Source: Candidatus Bathyarchaeia archaeon (GTDB taxonomy: Archaea; Thermoproteota; Bathyarchaeia; Bathyarchaeales; DTEX01). Taken from it: a DNA stretch of 64,000 nt. The notes below the pieces were generated by a model. That model did not search any database. It was not told the DNA's origin and saw only the letters and a program-made list of their open reading frames with translations. Positions 34,941 through 43,586 of the stretch are shown here, in pieces. Every line of letters begins with the position of its first letter. The stretch's first letter is position 1. The stretch is from contig JAVZNR010000005.1 of NCBI GenBank assembly GCA_038882715.1, positions 1 to 64,000 of the forward strand. Direction: 5' to 3'. Position numbers and translations under genes: made by a program.

Positions 34941-35504
34941 GTGAAAGTTAAGTATCCTAGTTGGAGGGACCATAAAGTGGATTTCTATGATGTGATTAGG
35001 ACTCGTAGAAGCATAAGATCCTATAAACCCGATCCAATACCAGATGATGTTTTAATGAAGGTTTTAGATTCCGCTAGAATAGCTCCTTCCGGCTCAAACC
35101 GTCAGCCATGGAAGTTTATAGTTGTAAAAGATGAAGAGATTAAGAAGAAGGTGGCGGCCGCCTGTAGCGGACAGATGTTTATAGCTGAAGCCCCGGTCGT
35201 CATCGTGGCTTGTGGACGCAACATCCATTACAATAGAGGTGGATATATGGGCGACCTCAGCATGCTCGTCGATGTCTCCATAGCCTTCACCCATCTAATT
35301 TTAGCGGCGAGAGCAGAGGGTTTGGGAACATGCTGGATTGGAGCGTTCAATAACGATGAGTTGAAAAGAATCTTAAATGTGCCTGAAGAATGGAACATTG
35401 TAGCGGTAACTCCAATAGGCTATCCGAAAGACGAGAGCTTTAGAGAGCCGGATTCGAGAAAACCGCTCCCGGAAATAGTTTCCGTAGATAGGTTTCAAGA
35501 GTAA
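34941..35504 (+). CDS. Nitroreductase-family FMN protein 2
   Basis: 187 residues with the FMN signatures TRRSIRSYKPDPIP, IAPSGSNRQPWKF and AEGLGTCWIGAF. It parallels the protein at 27327-27863 but is a separate lineage member with an N-terminal extension. The GTG at 34941 gives the length stated; a GTG at 34977 is possible, since homology begins near FYDVIRTRRS. It follows the NEMF gene by 18 bp. Substrate unknown. Confidence 0.85.
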   Translation: MKVKYPSWRDHKVDFYDVIRTRRSIRSYKPDPIPDDVLMKVLDSARIAPSGSNRQPWKFIVVKDEEIKKKVAAACSGQMFIAEAPVVIVACGRNIHYNRGGYMGDLSMLVDVSIAFTHLILAARAEGLGTCWIGAFNNDELKRILNVPEEWNIVAVTPIGYPKDESFREPDSRKPLPEIVSVDRFQE

Positions 35505-35530
35505 AAAGGGCCTATCTAAGGCCTCTTTAG
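35504..35530 (+). terminator. Putative terminator hairpin after nitroreductase 2
   Basis: AAAAGGGCCT (35504-35513) can pair with AGGCCTCTTT (35519-35528) with one mismatch and a G-T pair around a 5-nt loop. T-rich sequence (GTTTTAGAAACTTTTATTTT) follows. It lies right after the stop codon and before the GH20 promoter region. Confidence 0.4.
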
Positions 35531-35576
35531 TAGTTTTAGAAACTTTTATTTTCCAATAACAATATAGAATTCCTCT

Positions 35577-37232
35577 ATGAAAGCAGATAGAGAAGTTTTT
35601 ATTGTTCCTGAGCCAAAGCGCTTGAAGTTCACTGGAAAATGGTTCGCCTTCAACGGGTTCTCAAGTTTCCCAAGCTTCCTTAAAGCCGAGTTCGCTGTCC
35701 CTGAGGGCGATTGGGTCATCTCTACAGTTGAGGGAGTAGATGAGGAGAGCAAACTAAAGATTGAGGAGGGAAAGGTCACCATATGTGGTGCCCAAAACAT
35801 ATGCTACGCAACGCTCATACAATTAATCATTCAGGGAAAGGGCTATTTACCTGAAATTGAGGCAGAAGAGTCTTTCAAGTTTAAGTTTAGGGGTTATCAT
35901 CTGGACATAGCTAGGGGAGGGGTTCCAAAAGTTGAAACATTTAAGAGGATACTGCGCCTTCTATTCTTGCTCAAATACAACTACTTCGCCATATATTTTG
36001 AAGATTTATTTCCATGGAGAAGCTACCCGCAAATAGGCGCACATAGAGGTAGGCTAACTGAAGAGGAATTGAAGGAGATCATAGATTACGGCGACAAACT
36101 GGGCATAGAGGTTTTCCCATCGCTTGAACTTTCCGGCCATATGGAAAACATTCTTTCGTTACCTGAATTCCGAAAATTTAGTGAATGGCATAATCCTGGA
36201 GAAGGCTGCTTAGACCTAAGCAATGATGAGGCCAGGGAATTCGCCTATAGGCTTCTCGAGGAAGCTATCGATTATTTCCCATCAGCCAGATACATCCATG
36301 TGGGCGGAGACGAAACATGGGCTCTTGGAAGAGGAAGAAGCCTTAATAGAACATGGGTCTTCGAGGGGCCGCGGCTATATGAAGTACACCATAAAGAAAT
36401 GATTAGTAGGGTTTTGAGGAGAGGTAAAGAGCCGGTTTTATGGGGCGACATGATCTCAGGCATGTATCTCAGAGAAGAAGCGGAGAAGTGGAGTGAAATC
36501 CTGAAGAGCGACATATGGGGGAAATCACTTATAGCCAACTGGGATTATAGTCCAAGTTCAATAGAATATTTTAAAAACAAGATAAAGATCTTTAAGGACC
36601 GAAATCTGAGGCAGATAGTTTGCCCCGGTCTCTCTAATTGGAACAGATACTATCCGAACTTTGATTCAGCCATAGAAAACTTAAGAAACTTTCTCTTGGC
36701 GGCGGCGGAAGAGAATATAGAAGGCTTCCTAGTGACAGCTTGGGGCGATGATAGAGAGGAATGTTTATTCTCGCTTCTAGATCCGCTAATCTTAGCTGCG
36801 ATGGAGCTCGCCGAGGGGCATGGAAACTGGGAGAGAAAATGGCTTGCAATCAGTGGCGAGAACGATGAAATCCTTAGATCCAGAATCCTTTTTGGAAAAA
36901 GAGAATTTTCAGACGTCATAAAACACGTCATATTTAGAGACTATTGGTATAGGAGGCTTCCAGAAGATGAGCAAAAGAGGATCCTTGCGGAATGGAAGAA
37001 GATGCTTGAGGAGATTAAGGGCATTCGGCTGCCTAAAGACTTAGGTTTCATAAGAGAACTGCTGGCTCTCGGGATAAAAATTCTTGAAGGAGAAGCAAAG
37101 GTCTCAGACTTCATCACTTTATCAAATATTTACGTGAGCCTGTGGCTAGAGGAGAGGAAGCCTGAAGGATTAGAGAGGATTGTTGAAAGGTTTTGGGGTA
37201 TGGCTGGCAAACTGGATGCTGGTCTTCCATAG
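35577..37232 (+). CDS. GH20 beta-N-acetylhexosaminidase-like glycoside hydrolase
   Basis: 551 residues. A small N-terminal alpha/beta domain (to about 95) leads into the GH20 barrel at FRGYHLDIARGGVP. The catalytic pair is in IHVGGDETW (D245-E246), the substrate-assisted mechanism of the family; ELSGHMENILSLPEF and a Trp in TAWGDD also fit. It removes terminal N-acetylhexosamine from glycans. There is no signal peptide, suggesting cytosolic use of imported oligosaccharides or own glycans. A C-terminal helical extension (about 430-551) is of unknown role. Confidence 0.85.
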   Translation: MKADREVFIVPEPKRLKFTGKWFAFNGFSSFPSFLKAEFAVPEGDWVISTVEGVDEESKLKIEEGKVTICGAQNICYATLIQLIIQGKGYLPEIEAEESFKFKFRGYHLDIARGGVPKVETFKRILRLLFLLKYNYFAIYFEDLFPWRSYPQIGAHRGRLTEEELKEIIDYGDKLGIEVFPSLELSGHMENILSLPEFRKFSEWHNPGEGCLDLSNDEAREFAYRLLEEAIDYFPSARYIHVGGDETWALGRGRSLNRTWVFEGPRLYEVHHKEMISRVLRRGKEPVLWGDMISGMYLREEAEKWSEILKSDIWGKSLIANWDYSPSSIEYFKNKIKIFKDRNLRQIVCPGLSNWNRYYPNFDSAIENLRNFLLAAAEENIEGFLVTAWGDDREECLFSLLDPLILAAMELAEGHGNWERKWLAISGENDEILRSRILFGKREFSDVIKHVIFRDYWYRRLPEDEQKRILAEWKKMLEEIKGIRLPKDLGFIRELLALGIKILEGEAKVSDFITLSNIYVSLWLEERKPEGLERIVERFWGMAGKLDAGLP

Positions 37233-37292
37233 CATGGTCATCTGGGCAGCATAGTCCGGGCATGCGTCAGCGGGCTTGGAAGGGATAAACCC

Positions 37293-38558
37293 TTGGTTGA
37301 CGTTTGGCTCCCTTACGGCGCAACAGAAGTATGCGTTAGGGTTCCCGCCGAGAATCTACGCAGCATCGTTAGGGCGCAGGAGAAAGATGGCTTAGAAAAA
37401 TTGGAGGAAGAGGTGGAGAGAGCCCTCAGAAACCCTATTGGATCCAAGAGATTATCAGGCATTGTTAAGCCTGGCGACAAGGTGGCGCTGGTCTTAAATA
37501 TGCCGGATTTATCGTTGTCTAAGTTAACGGTCTCTTCAATAATGGGTGAACTCTCCCAATCTGGGCTGAAAAGCGACGATTTAACAGTTATTCTCGCCTA
37601 CAATCCTTTTACCCCGAAAGAACCCAGCGTGCTCGGTCAGATCAGGGATGAGTTCTCCGCCCTCGGGGTAGAGGTTAAGGTGCATGATCATTACGCGAGC
37701 GATAGCGTTTACGTTGGGGAGGCAGAAGGTGAAATAAAAGCTTACTTGAACAGGGACTTCGCTGAATCATCCATTAAAATAATTGGGAGCGTTTTCGAAC
37801 CCAACCCCTACACACTTTATAATTATGGTGGATGCGGGGTCGCCTTGGGGTTATCTAACATGGAAACTGTTGAGGATATTTTGGCGCCAGCCCTCATCGC
37901 TGAGGATGCTGGGGAAACAATATTTAGAAGGATTGCTGGTTTTTCACGGGCAATAAGTGTTGACTTCAGTATAGAGGTTGTTAGAAATGTGAGGGGGGAC
38001 GCTGTTGGCTTCTTTGCAGGGAATTTTGAGGAAACAACACTTGAATGCATTAAGCTCGTTGACTCGCTCTTTAAGGTTCAAGTAGAAGAGCTAGCCGATA
38101 TAACTGTTGTTAGCCCGGGGGGTTTACGGTTTGACAGAAGCATTTTTAGCGCTTGTGGTTGCCTAGAAAATGCTCTTAAAGTCACCAAGAGAAATGGTGT
38201 TATCATACTTGTTGCTGAATGCTCCGAGGGATATGGAGATGCTGAAATACAGAAGATAATAGAGAAGTTGAGAGATGACGTGGAATCCTTGGAGAAGGAT
38301 TTGAGAAAAAAGTTTAGTGTGAGCGGTTTTATAGCTTATCGGTTTATGAGGGCTTTAAGGAAGGCTAATGTACTAATGGTTTCAGCTATACCGGATCACT
38401 ATGCTAATAAAGTGCCGAGGCTAAAAATATTTAGAGTGGCGAATGAAGCCCTAAAGCATGCTTCAAATAAGTTTGAGAGAAAACTCAATGTTTCAGTTAT
38501 CTTACATGGAAACCTGGTTATTCCTGTTGTGAAAGAAATGGAACCTAAACCGGCTTAG
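37293..38558 (+). CDS. LarA-fold (lactate racemase family) protein without catalytic residues
   Basis: 421 residues aligning along LarA/DUF2088: N-terminal WLPYGATEV, NPIGSKRL, central IKIIGSVFEPN and YGGCG, and C-terminal PGGLRFDRSIF and NGVIILVAECSEGYGD. Compared from memory with Lactiplantibacillus LarA, the tethering lysine K184 falls on G182, H174 on N171, and H108 and H200 also lack His; the DHTRP substrate loop is gone. It is thus unlikely to hold the nickel-pincer cofactor in the known way or to racemise lactate. The TTG at 37293 fits the family start. Function unknown. Confidence 0.7.
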   Translation: MVDVWLPYGATEVCVRVPAENLRSIVRAQEKDGLEKLEEEVERALRNPIGSKRLSGIVKPGDKVALVLNMPDLSLSKLTVSSIMGELSQSGLKSDDLTVILAYNPFTPKEPSVLGQIRDEFSALGVEVKVHDHYASDSVYVGEAEGEIKAYLNRDFAESSIKIIGSVFEPNPYTLYNYGGCGVALGLSNMETVEDILAPALIAEDAGETIFRRIAGFSRAISVDFSIEVVRNVRGDAVGFFAGNFEETTLECIKLVDSLFKVQVEELADITVVSPGGLRFDRSIFSACGCLENALKVTKRNGVIILVAECSEGYGDAEIQKIIEKLRDDVESLEKDLRKKFSVSGFIAYRFMRALRKANVLMVSAIPDHYANKVPRLKIFRVANEALKHASNKFERKLNVSVILHGNLVIPVVKEMEPKPA

Positions 38559-38593
38559 AAGGAGAAACAATTTTTAGATGGTAATTTAACTAA

Positions 38594-39085
38594 TTGATTT
38601 TGCTAATTGAGGTGAAGAACACGTACACGATAAGGAAATTTAGGCTAGAAGACTTAGATCAAGTGATGTATATAAATCGGACTTGCCTTCCGGAAAATTA
38701 TTCAACTCACTTCTTTATCGACTTATATAAGAGTTTTCCAGAAACCTTCATAGTTGCGGAGAAAGACGATCAGGTTGTCGGCTACATAATGTGCCGCATC
38801 GAAAGCGGTTTTTCCGGTTTCGGCTTAGCTAAGAAAGGACACATTATATCGATAGCTGTTTTACCGGAACATAGGCGGAAAGGGATTGGCGAAACCCTAC
38901 TCAAAGAAGCCCTTCAATCAATGATGAACTATTATGGCATAAAGGAATGCTATTTGGAGGTTCGGGTCAGCAATACGCCGGCAATAAACCTATATAAGAA
39001 GGTTGGCTTTAAGATTGAGAAAGTTATTAGAGGATACTATGCCGATGGGGAAAACGCCTATTTAATGCGTATAAAAATGCCTTGA
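38594..39085 (+). CDS. GNAT N-acetyltransferase (RimI-like)
   Basis: 163 residues of GNAT fold. The acetyl-CoA-binding motif A is ISIAVLPEHRRKGIGETLL (Q/RxxGxG/A pattern), followed by LEVRVSNTPAINLYKKVGF and a C-terminal YYADGENAYLM, which is close to RimI/Ard1-type N-terminal acetyltransferases. Likely substrate is the N-terminus of proteins. The TTG at 38594 is the longest start; a GAGGTGA motif at 38609-38615 overlaps the beginning, so the real start may be a few codons later. Confidence 0.82.
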   Translation: MILLIEVKNTYTIRKFRLEDLDQVMYINRTCLPENYSTHFFIDLYKSFPETFIVAEKDDQVVGYIMCRIESGFSGFGLAKKGHIISIAVLPEHRRKGIGETLLKEALQSMMNYYGIKECYLEVRVSNTPAINLYKKVGFKIEKVIRGYYADGENAYLMRIKMP

Positions 39086-39107
39086 AGTAAAGTTAGAGGT
39101 CTTGACG

Positions 39108-39401
39108 ATGAGGGGAGCGCGCATATCTAAAGACCAGGTTGAACATATAGCTGAGCTCGCGCATATAGAGTTAACCGAGGAAGAAAAGAATCTTTTCACC
39201 GAGCAATTTAACAGGATTCTTGAGTTTTTTGAAAAAATTGATAGTGTTGATACTAAGGGTATACCGCCCACCTACCACGTTTTTGACTTAGTAAACGTTT
39301 TTCGCAAGGATGAGGCTGAGGAACCATTACCTAAAGAAAGCGTTTTAAAGAATGCTCCGAGAAGGGAAGAAAACTTCTTTAAATCGCCTAGAATCATTTA
39401 G
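39108..39401 (+). CDS. gatC: Asp/Glu-tRNA amidotransferase subunit C
   Basis: 97 residues from the ATG at 39108, placed well behind GAGGT. The GatC pattern is clear: HIAELAHIELTEEE, NRILEFFEKIDSVDT and a C-terminal REENFFKSPRII. GatC stabilises GatA in the amidotransferase that converts misacylated Asp-tRNA-Asn (or Glu-tRNA-Gln). Archaeal GatCAB usually serves Asn-tRNA formation. gatA follows at once; gatB is not in the window. Confidence 0.92.
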   Translation: MRGARISKDQVEHIAELAHIELTEEEKNLFTEQFNRILEFFEKIDSVDTKGIPPTYHVFDLVNVFRKDEAEEPLPKESVLKNAPRREENFFKSPRII

Positions 39402-39433
39402 GCTCTTTAAGCGGAGAGTGGCTTCCTACGAGA

Positions 39434-40888
39434 CTGCGTGAGCTATTAGCAATAGATGTTGTTGAGCGAATAAAAAGGCAGGAGACCACGGCAGAAGAAT
39501 ACGTCAACTCAATAGCTGAGAGGATCTCAGAAGTCGACAGCAAAATAAATGCCTTCATATCGGTCACAATCAATGAGGCATTAGAGAAAGCCAAAGATAT
39601 TGATAAAAGGATAAGTAGAGGAGAGAAGATTGGCAAGCTAGCTGGCGTAACCATAGCGGTAAAGGACAACATATGCACGCTCGGGGTCCGAACAACATGC
39701 GCCTCACGAATGCTTGAGAATTTTGTGCCGCCTTACGATGCCACCGTTGTTGAGAGGCTTAAACGTGAAGACGCCATAATAATCGGCAAGACGAACATGG
39801 ATGAGTTCGCGATGGGCTCAACCACAGAAACCAGCTACTTTGGGCCCACTAGAAACCCTTGGGATTTAACTAAGGTTCCGGGCGGTTCTTCCGGTGGGAG
39901 CGCGGCAGCCCTAATATCCGATGAGGCCACATTGGCCTTAGGTTCTGATACCGGTGGCTCAATAAGATGCCCCGCCAGCTACTGCTCAGTTATAGGGCTA
40001 AAACCCACGTACGGTTTAGTAAGCCGCTATGGGCTGATAGCCTACGCCAATAGTTTAGAGCAGATAGGCCCGCTGGCGAAAAACACCCTTGACTGCGCGC
40101 TGCTTCTATCAGTGATAGGCGGATACGATCCGAGAGACAGCACGTCGCTGAACGTTCCCTTAGAGCAGTATCTCAGCAATATTACGGATGATGTAAGGGG
40201 CTTAAAACTTGGATTAATCAAAGAGTTTTTCGGCGAAGGGGTTGAAGACTCCGTGAAAAAACATGTGTGGAGATCCATCCATCTGCTTGAGGATTTAGGC
40301 ACCGTATATGAGGAGCTCTCTTTGCCAAGCTTAGAGTACGCGTTGGCCTCCTACTATATTATCGCTATGTCTGAGGCGAGCTCTAACCTAGCTAGATTTG
40401 ATGGATTAAGATATGGATTTAGGGTTGAACATGACGATGCTGACTGGTCTAAGATTTATGCTAAGAATAGAAGTATGGGGTTCGGGGCTGAAGTTAAGAG
40501 GCGAATAATGCTTGGAACCTACGCTTTATCGGCGGGCTATTACGAGCAATACTATCTTAAGGCGCTTAAAATTAGAACCATAATCCGAAGGGAGTTTGAA
40601 GCAGCCCTCAAAAAATTTGATGCGTTAATCGGGCCAACGATGCCGCTGCCACCGTTCAACATAGGTGAGAAAATACAGGATCCATTAACTTTATACATGT
40701 GTGATGTGCTAACTGTTCCAGCTAACTTAACGGGTTATCCAGCCATATCTATACCATGTGGGTTTGAAGGTAATTTGCCTATAGGTTTACAGGTTATTAG
40801 CAGGCCGCTCCGCGAAGAGACGCTCCTAAAAATTTCTTTTGCTCTTGAAAGAAACGCTGGCGTCGTTGGGAAAAGACCTATATTATAA
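39434..40888 (+). CDS. gatA: Asp/Glu-tRNA amidotransferase subunit A, non-canonical start
   Basis: Amidase-signature enzyme releasing ammonia from glutamine. The catalytic Lys is in GVTIAVKDNI and the Ser-cisSer pair in PGGSSGGSAAAL, with GSDTGGSIRCPASYC. The conserved N-terminus, including that Lys, lies upstream of the first ATG (39710). The frame is open back to a TAG at 39389 and contains no ATG, GTG or TTG. I start it at the CTG at 39434, behind GGAGAG at 39413-39418; ACG at 39428 is an alternative, as is a one-base frameshift or sequencing error. The length from there, 484 residues, is family-typical. Confidence 0.85.
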   Translation: MRELLAIDVVERIKRQETTAEEYVNSIAERISEVDSKINAFISVTINEALEKAKDIDKRISRGEKIGKLAGVTIAVKDNICTLGVRTTCASRMLENFVPPYDATVVERLKREDAIIIGKTNMDEFAMGSTTETSYFGPTRNPWDLTKVPGGSSGGSAAALISDEATLALGSDTGGSIRCPASYCSVIGLKPTYGLVSRYGLIAYANSLEQIGPLAKNTLDCALLLSVIGGYDPRDSTSLNVPLEQYLSNITDDVRGLKLGLIKEFFGEGVEDSVKKHVWRSIHLLEDLGTVYEELSLPSLEYALASYYIIAMSEASSNLARFDGLRYGFRVEHDDADWSKIYAKNRSMGFGAEVKRRIMLGTYALSAGYYEQYYLKALKIRTIIRREFEAALKKFDALIGPTMPLPPFNIGEKIQDPLTLYMCDVLTVPANLTGYPAISIPCGFEGNLPIGLQVISRPLREETLLKISFALERNAGVVGKRPIL

Positions 40889-40936
40889 AAGGTTTTATTA
40901 CTTCCTTAACCATAACCGAATTTGGAGGGTTAATCC

Positions 40937-42028
40937 TTGAATCATAGAGAGAGGTTTCTCCGAACATTTGAGTTTAAGGATGTTGATAGAGCTCCGGATT
41001 ACGAGTTTGGTTACTGGACTGAAACAATCGACAGATGGCATAAGGAGGGACTGCCCGTAGAAAAGAAGACCAACAGGGATATAGAGCTTTACTTAGGGCT
41101 TGAGGGATGGGACTGCATTGAGATGCTACCCGTTAGAACCGGCCTATGGCCAACGCTTCCGGAAAGGATAATAAAAGAAGAGAAGGATAGGGCCATAGTT
41201 GACGATGGTATGGGTGGCATATATATTAAGACCACCGCCTCTTCCTCTGTCCCACATTACATTCGCCATCCACTGAAAAATAGAGATGACTGGGAAAAGC
41301 TGAGACCTTTCTTTGACCCTGATACACCCGGCCGCTTCCCATTAAATTGGGATGAGGTTGTTGAGAGCTATAGGGAGCGGGATTACCCGTTAGGTATTAA
41401 TGTTGGGAGCCTCTACGGTTGGCTGAGGAACTGGATGGGCGTTGAGAGAATATCAATAGCATTTTATAGAGACCCAGATTGGGTCGCTGAGATGATGGAT
41501 ACCCTCGTTAATCTATGGATCAAGATAATCCGCAGGGCCCTTAGGGATGTTAAAGTCGACTTCGCAACATGGTGGGAGGACATGTGCTATAGCCGCGGAC
41601 CCCTACTCTCAGTTAAGCATTTTGAGGAGTTTATGGTTCCAAGGTATAGAAAGGTTACTGAGGTTCTAAAAGAGTATGGTGTTCACGTAAATATTCTTGA
41701 TTCCGATGGCGACATAAGTCTGCTTGTGCCAGGATGGCTTAAAGCGGGTATAAATTGCATGTTTCCGCTTGAAGCCCGTTACACCGATGTTTATAGGCTT
41801 AGAGAGGAACATGGTGATAAGCTCCTCCTCATGGGTGGCGTAAATAAGTTCGCTTTAATGAGCGGCGAAAAAGGAATAGAGAAAGAGCTTGAGAGGCTCA
41901 CGCCCCTACTTAAGGAGGGCGGATATATACCAACAGTCGACCACAGAGTTCCGCCAGAAGTCTCCTACCAAACCTACTTGGTCTATCTTAAGAAGAAGCG
42001 CGATTGGATTGGCAGAAGGGACATTTAG
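40937..42028 (+). CDS. Uroporphyrinogen decarboxylase-family protein
   Basis: 363 residues of the UroD/MtaA-like fold: MNHRERFLRTFEFKDVDRAP at the start, GINVGSLYGWLRNWMG, FEEFMVPRYRKVTEVLKEYG and GGVNKFAL near the end. True HemE residues for porphyrin binding are not evident, and many archaeal relatives are methyltransferase-like or act on unknown substrates. The start is TTG at 40937 after TTGGAGGGTT. Its pairing with a PdxA-family gene suggests a catabolic role, not haem synthesis. Confidence 0.75.
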   Translation: MNHRERFLRTFEFKDVDRAPDYEFGYWTETIDRWHKEGLPVEKKTNRDIELYLGLEGWDCIEMLPVRTGLWPTLPERIIKEEKDRAIVDDGMGGIYIKTTASSSVPHYIRHPLKNRDDWEKLRPFFDPDTPGRFPLNWDEVVESYRERDYPLGINVGSLYGWLRNWMGVERISIAFYRDPDWVAEMMDTLVNLWIKIIRRALRDVKVDFATWWEDMCYSRGPLLSVKHFEEFMVPRYRKVTEVLKEYGVHVNILDSDGDISLLVPGWLKAGINCMFPLEARYTDVYRLREEHGDKLLLMGGVNKFALMSGEKGIEKELERLTPLLKEGGYIPTVDHRVPPEVSYQTYLVYLKKKRDWIGRRDI

Positions 42029-42061
42029 CTAATCATTCATTTTCCCCTAGAGGTTGACAGC

Positions 42062-43078
42062 GTGAATAGGTCGGCGAGACCAATCATCGGAGTAACCATT
42101 GGAGACCCAGCGGGCATAGGTCCTGAAATCTCTGTAAAGGCTTCGCTTGAACCCAGTGTGCTCAAAGTATGTAAACCCGTTCTTATAGGCGACATGTCTA
42201 TACTAAAAGGGGTTAGTGAACGTTTAGGGCTAAATATTGATTTTAGAATTATAGATTCCCCGAGAGAGGCTAGAGGCGAAAGAGGCTTAATCGATCTTGT
42301 TAATCTTAGTAACGTAGATCTGAGGAATCTGCCTATTGGAGAAGCCTCCGCGGTATCGGGGCGAGCTTCAATACAGTATATCGAGAAAGCGGTGGAATAC
42401 GCTTTAAGGCGAGAAGTTTCCGCGATATCTACTGCGCCAATAAATAAAAAGGCTATAAATATGGCGGGCAGCAAGCATGTCGGGCACACAGAGATCCTAG
42501 CGGCTTTATGCGGAGTTGAAGAACCCTTGACAATGTTTTGGGTTAAGGGTATGCGTATCTTTTTTCTAACTAGGCATGTGCCGTTAATTGAGGCTGTGAA
42601 GGCGGTTAAAAAGGAGAAGATAATCGGCATGACTTTGAAAATTAAGGAGGCACTTCATCAGCTTGGAGTAGACAACCCGAAGATAGCTGTGGCCGCGTTA
42701 AATCCTCATGCTGGCGACGAGGGCTTAATCGGCAGCGAGGAAATCAGGGAGATAGCTCCGGCGGTAAAGGATCTTCAAAGCATGGGTTTAAATGTTGTCG
42801 GCCCGGTTCCAGCCGACAGCGTCTTTCATCAGGCGCTAGAACGAAAATATGACGCTGTATTATCGCTTTACCATGATCAGGGGCATATTGCTGCAAAGAC
42901 CCTAGATTTTTATGGCACAGTTGCTGTAACTCTTGGTCTCCCGTTTATAAGAACGTCGGTAGATCACGGGACAGCGTATGATATTGCTTGGAAAGGGTTA
43001 GCGAGCCACAAGAGCTTAGTTGAAGCCATAAAATTGGCTGCAAAACTCTCAAAAATCTATTCTCCAGATGTAAGGTAA
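42062..43078 (+). CDS. PdxA-family 4-phospho-sugar-acid dehydrogenase
   Basis: 338 residues. PdxA hallmarks are IGVTIGDPAGIGPEI, the metal ligand in GHTEILA, LNPHAGDEG, and the late ligand stretch LYHDQGHIAAKTL and RTSVDHGTAYDIA. PdxA oxidises 4-phosphohydroxythreonine for vitamin B6; the PdxA2 subfamily oxidises 4-phospho-threonate/erythronate. Archaea normally make B6 through PdxS/PdxT, and no pdxJ is seen, so sugar-acid breakdown is more likely. The GTG at 42062 lies 34 bp after the UroD-family gene. Confidence 0.85.
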   Translation: MNRSARPIIGVTIGDPAGIGPEISVKASLEPSVLKVCKPVLIGDMSILKGVSERLGLNIDFRIIDSPREARGERGLIDLVNLSNVDLRNLPIGEASAVSGRASIQYIEKAVEYALRREVSAISTAPINKKAINMAGSKHVGHTEILAALCGVEEPLTMFWVKGMRIFFLTRHVPLIEAVKAVKKEKIIGMTLKIKEALHQLGVDNPKIAVAALNPHAGDEGLIGSEEIREIAPAVKDLQSMGLNVVGPVPADSVFHQALERKYDAVLSLYHDQGHIAAKTLDFYGTVAVTLGLPFIRTSVDHGTAYDIAWKGLASHKSLVEAIKLAAKLSKIYSPDVR

Positions 43079-43083
43079 GATAA

Positions 43084-43476
43084 ATGCGAAAAGTTATATT
43101 CGACACGAATTTCCTTTTTCTCCCAATCCAATTTAAGATAGATATTTTCAGCGAAGTCGAAGGTTTAATTGGACGATTTGAACCAATAGTTCTCTCAGTA
43201 ACAATAGAGGAGCTTAAAAAGTTGTCAGCTAAGGGCTCTGAAAAAATTCAGAGACAAGCCTTACTCGCCATGGAAATAGCTAAGAAATGCAAAATTATAC
43301 AGGTTGATGTTAAACCCGAAGAGAAATATGATGATGTATTGCTGCGAATCGCAAAAGAGAAAAATTGTATGGTTGCGACGAACGATAGGATCCTTAGAAG
43401 AAAACTGAGGGAAAATAATATAGCAACTATTTTTCTTAGGCAAGGCTCTTTTTTACAAATTAATGGATATGTTTGA
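43084..43476 (+). CDS. PIN-domain nuclease, Fcf1-like (COG1412 type)
   Basis: 130 residues, single PIN domain. VIFDTNFLFLPIQFKIDIF contributes the first acidic residue, IEELKKL the second, and VATNDRILRRKL the third. The DTNFLxLPxQFKVD form is that of the archaeal Fcf1/Utp24-like family linked to rRNA processing, not a typical VapC toxin, and no antitoxin gene is adjacent. It follows pdxA by 5 bp. Confidence 0.85.
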   Translation: MRKVIFDTNFLFLPIQFKIDIFSEVEGLIGRFEPIVLSVTIEELKKLSAKGSEKIQRQALLAMEIAKKCKIIQVDVKPEEKYDDVLLRIAKEKNCMVATNDRILRRKLRENNIATIFLRQGSFLQINGYV

Positions 43477-43586
43477 ACTTCATTTAATCCTACTTAAATA
43501 AATTATGGTGACATTTTAAAGTTCTTCTCAGAGCAAAGTTTTAATATCGCTTCTAAATTTCCTTCTTTTGTCCCTGGAGGGATGGT

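Noticed and set aside
39710-40888. GatA starting at the first ATG
   Set aside because: It would lose about 90 conserved residues and the catalytic Lys; the homologous frame continues upstream.
40937-42028. Haem-pathway uroporphyrinogen decarboxylase (HemE)
   Set aside because: Only the broad fold matches; the porphyrin-binding pattern and other haem genes are not seen.
43084-43476. VapC toxin of a toxin-antitoxin pair
   Set aside because: Sequence matches the Fcf1-like PIN group and no antitoxin-sized gene precedes it.
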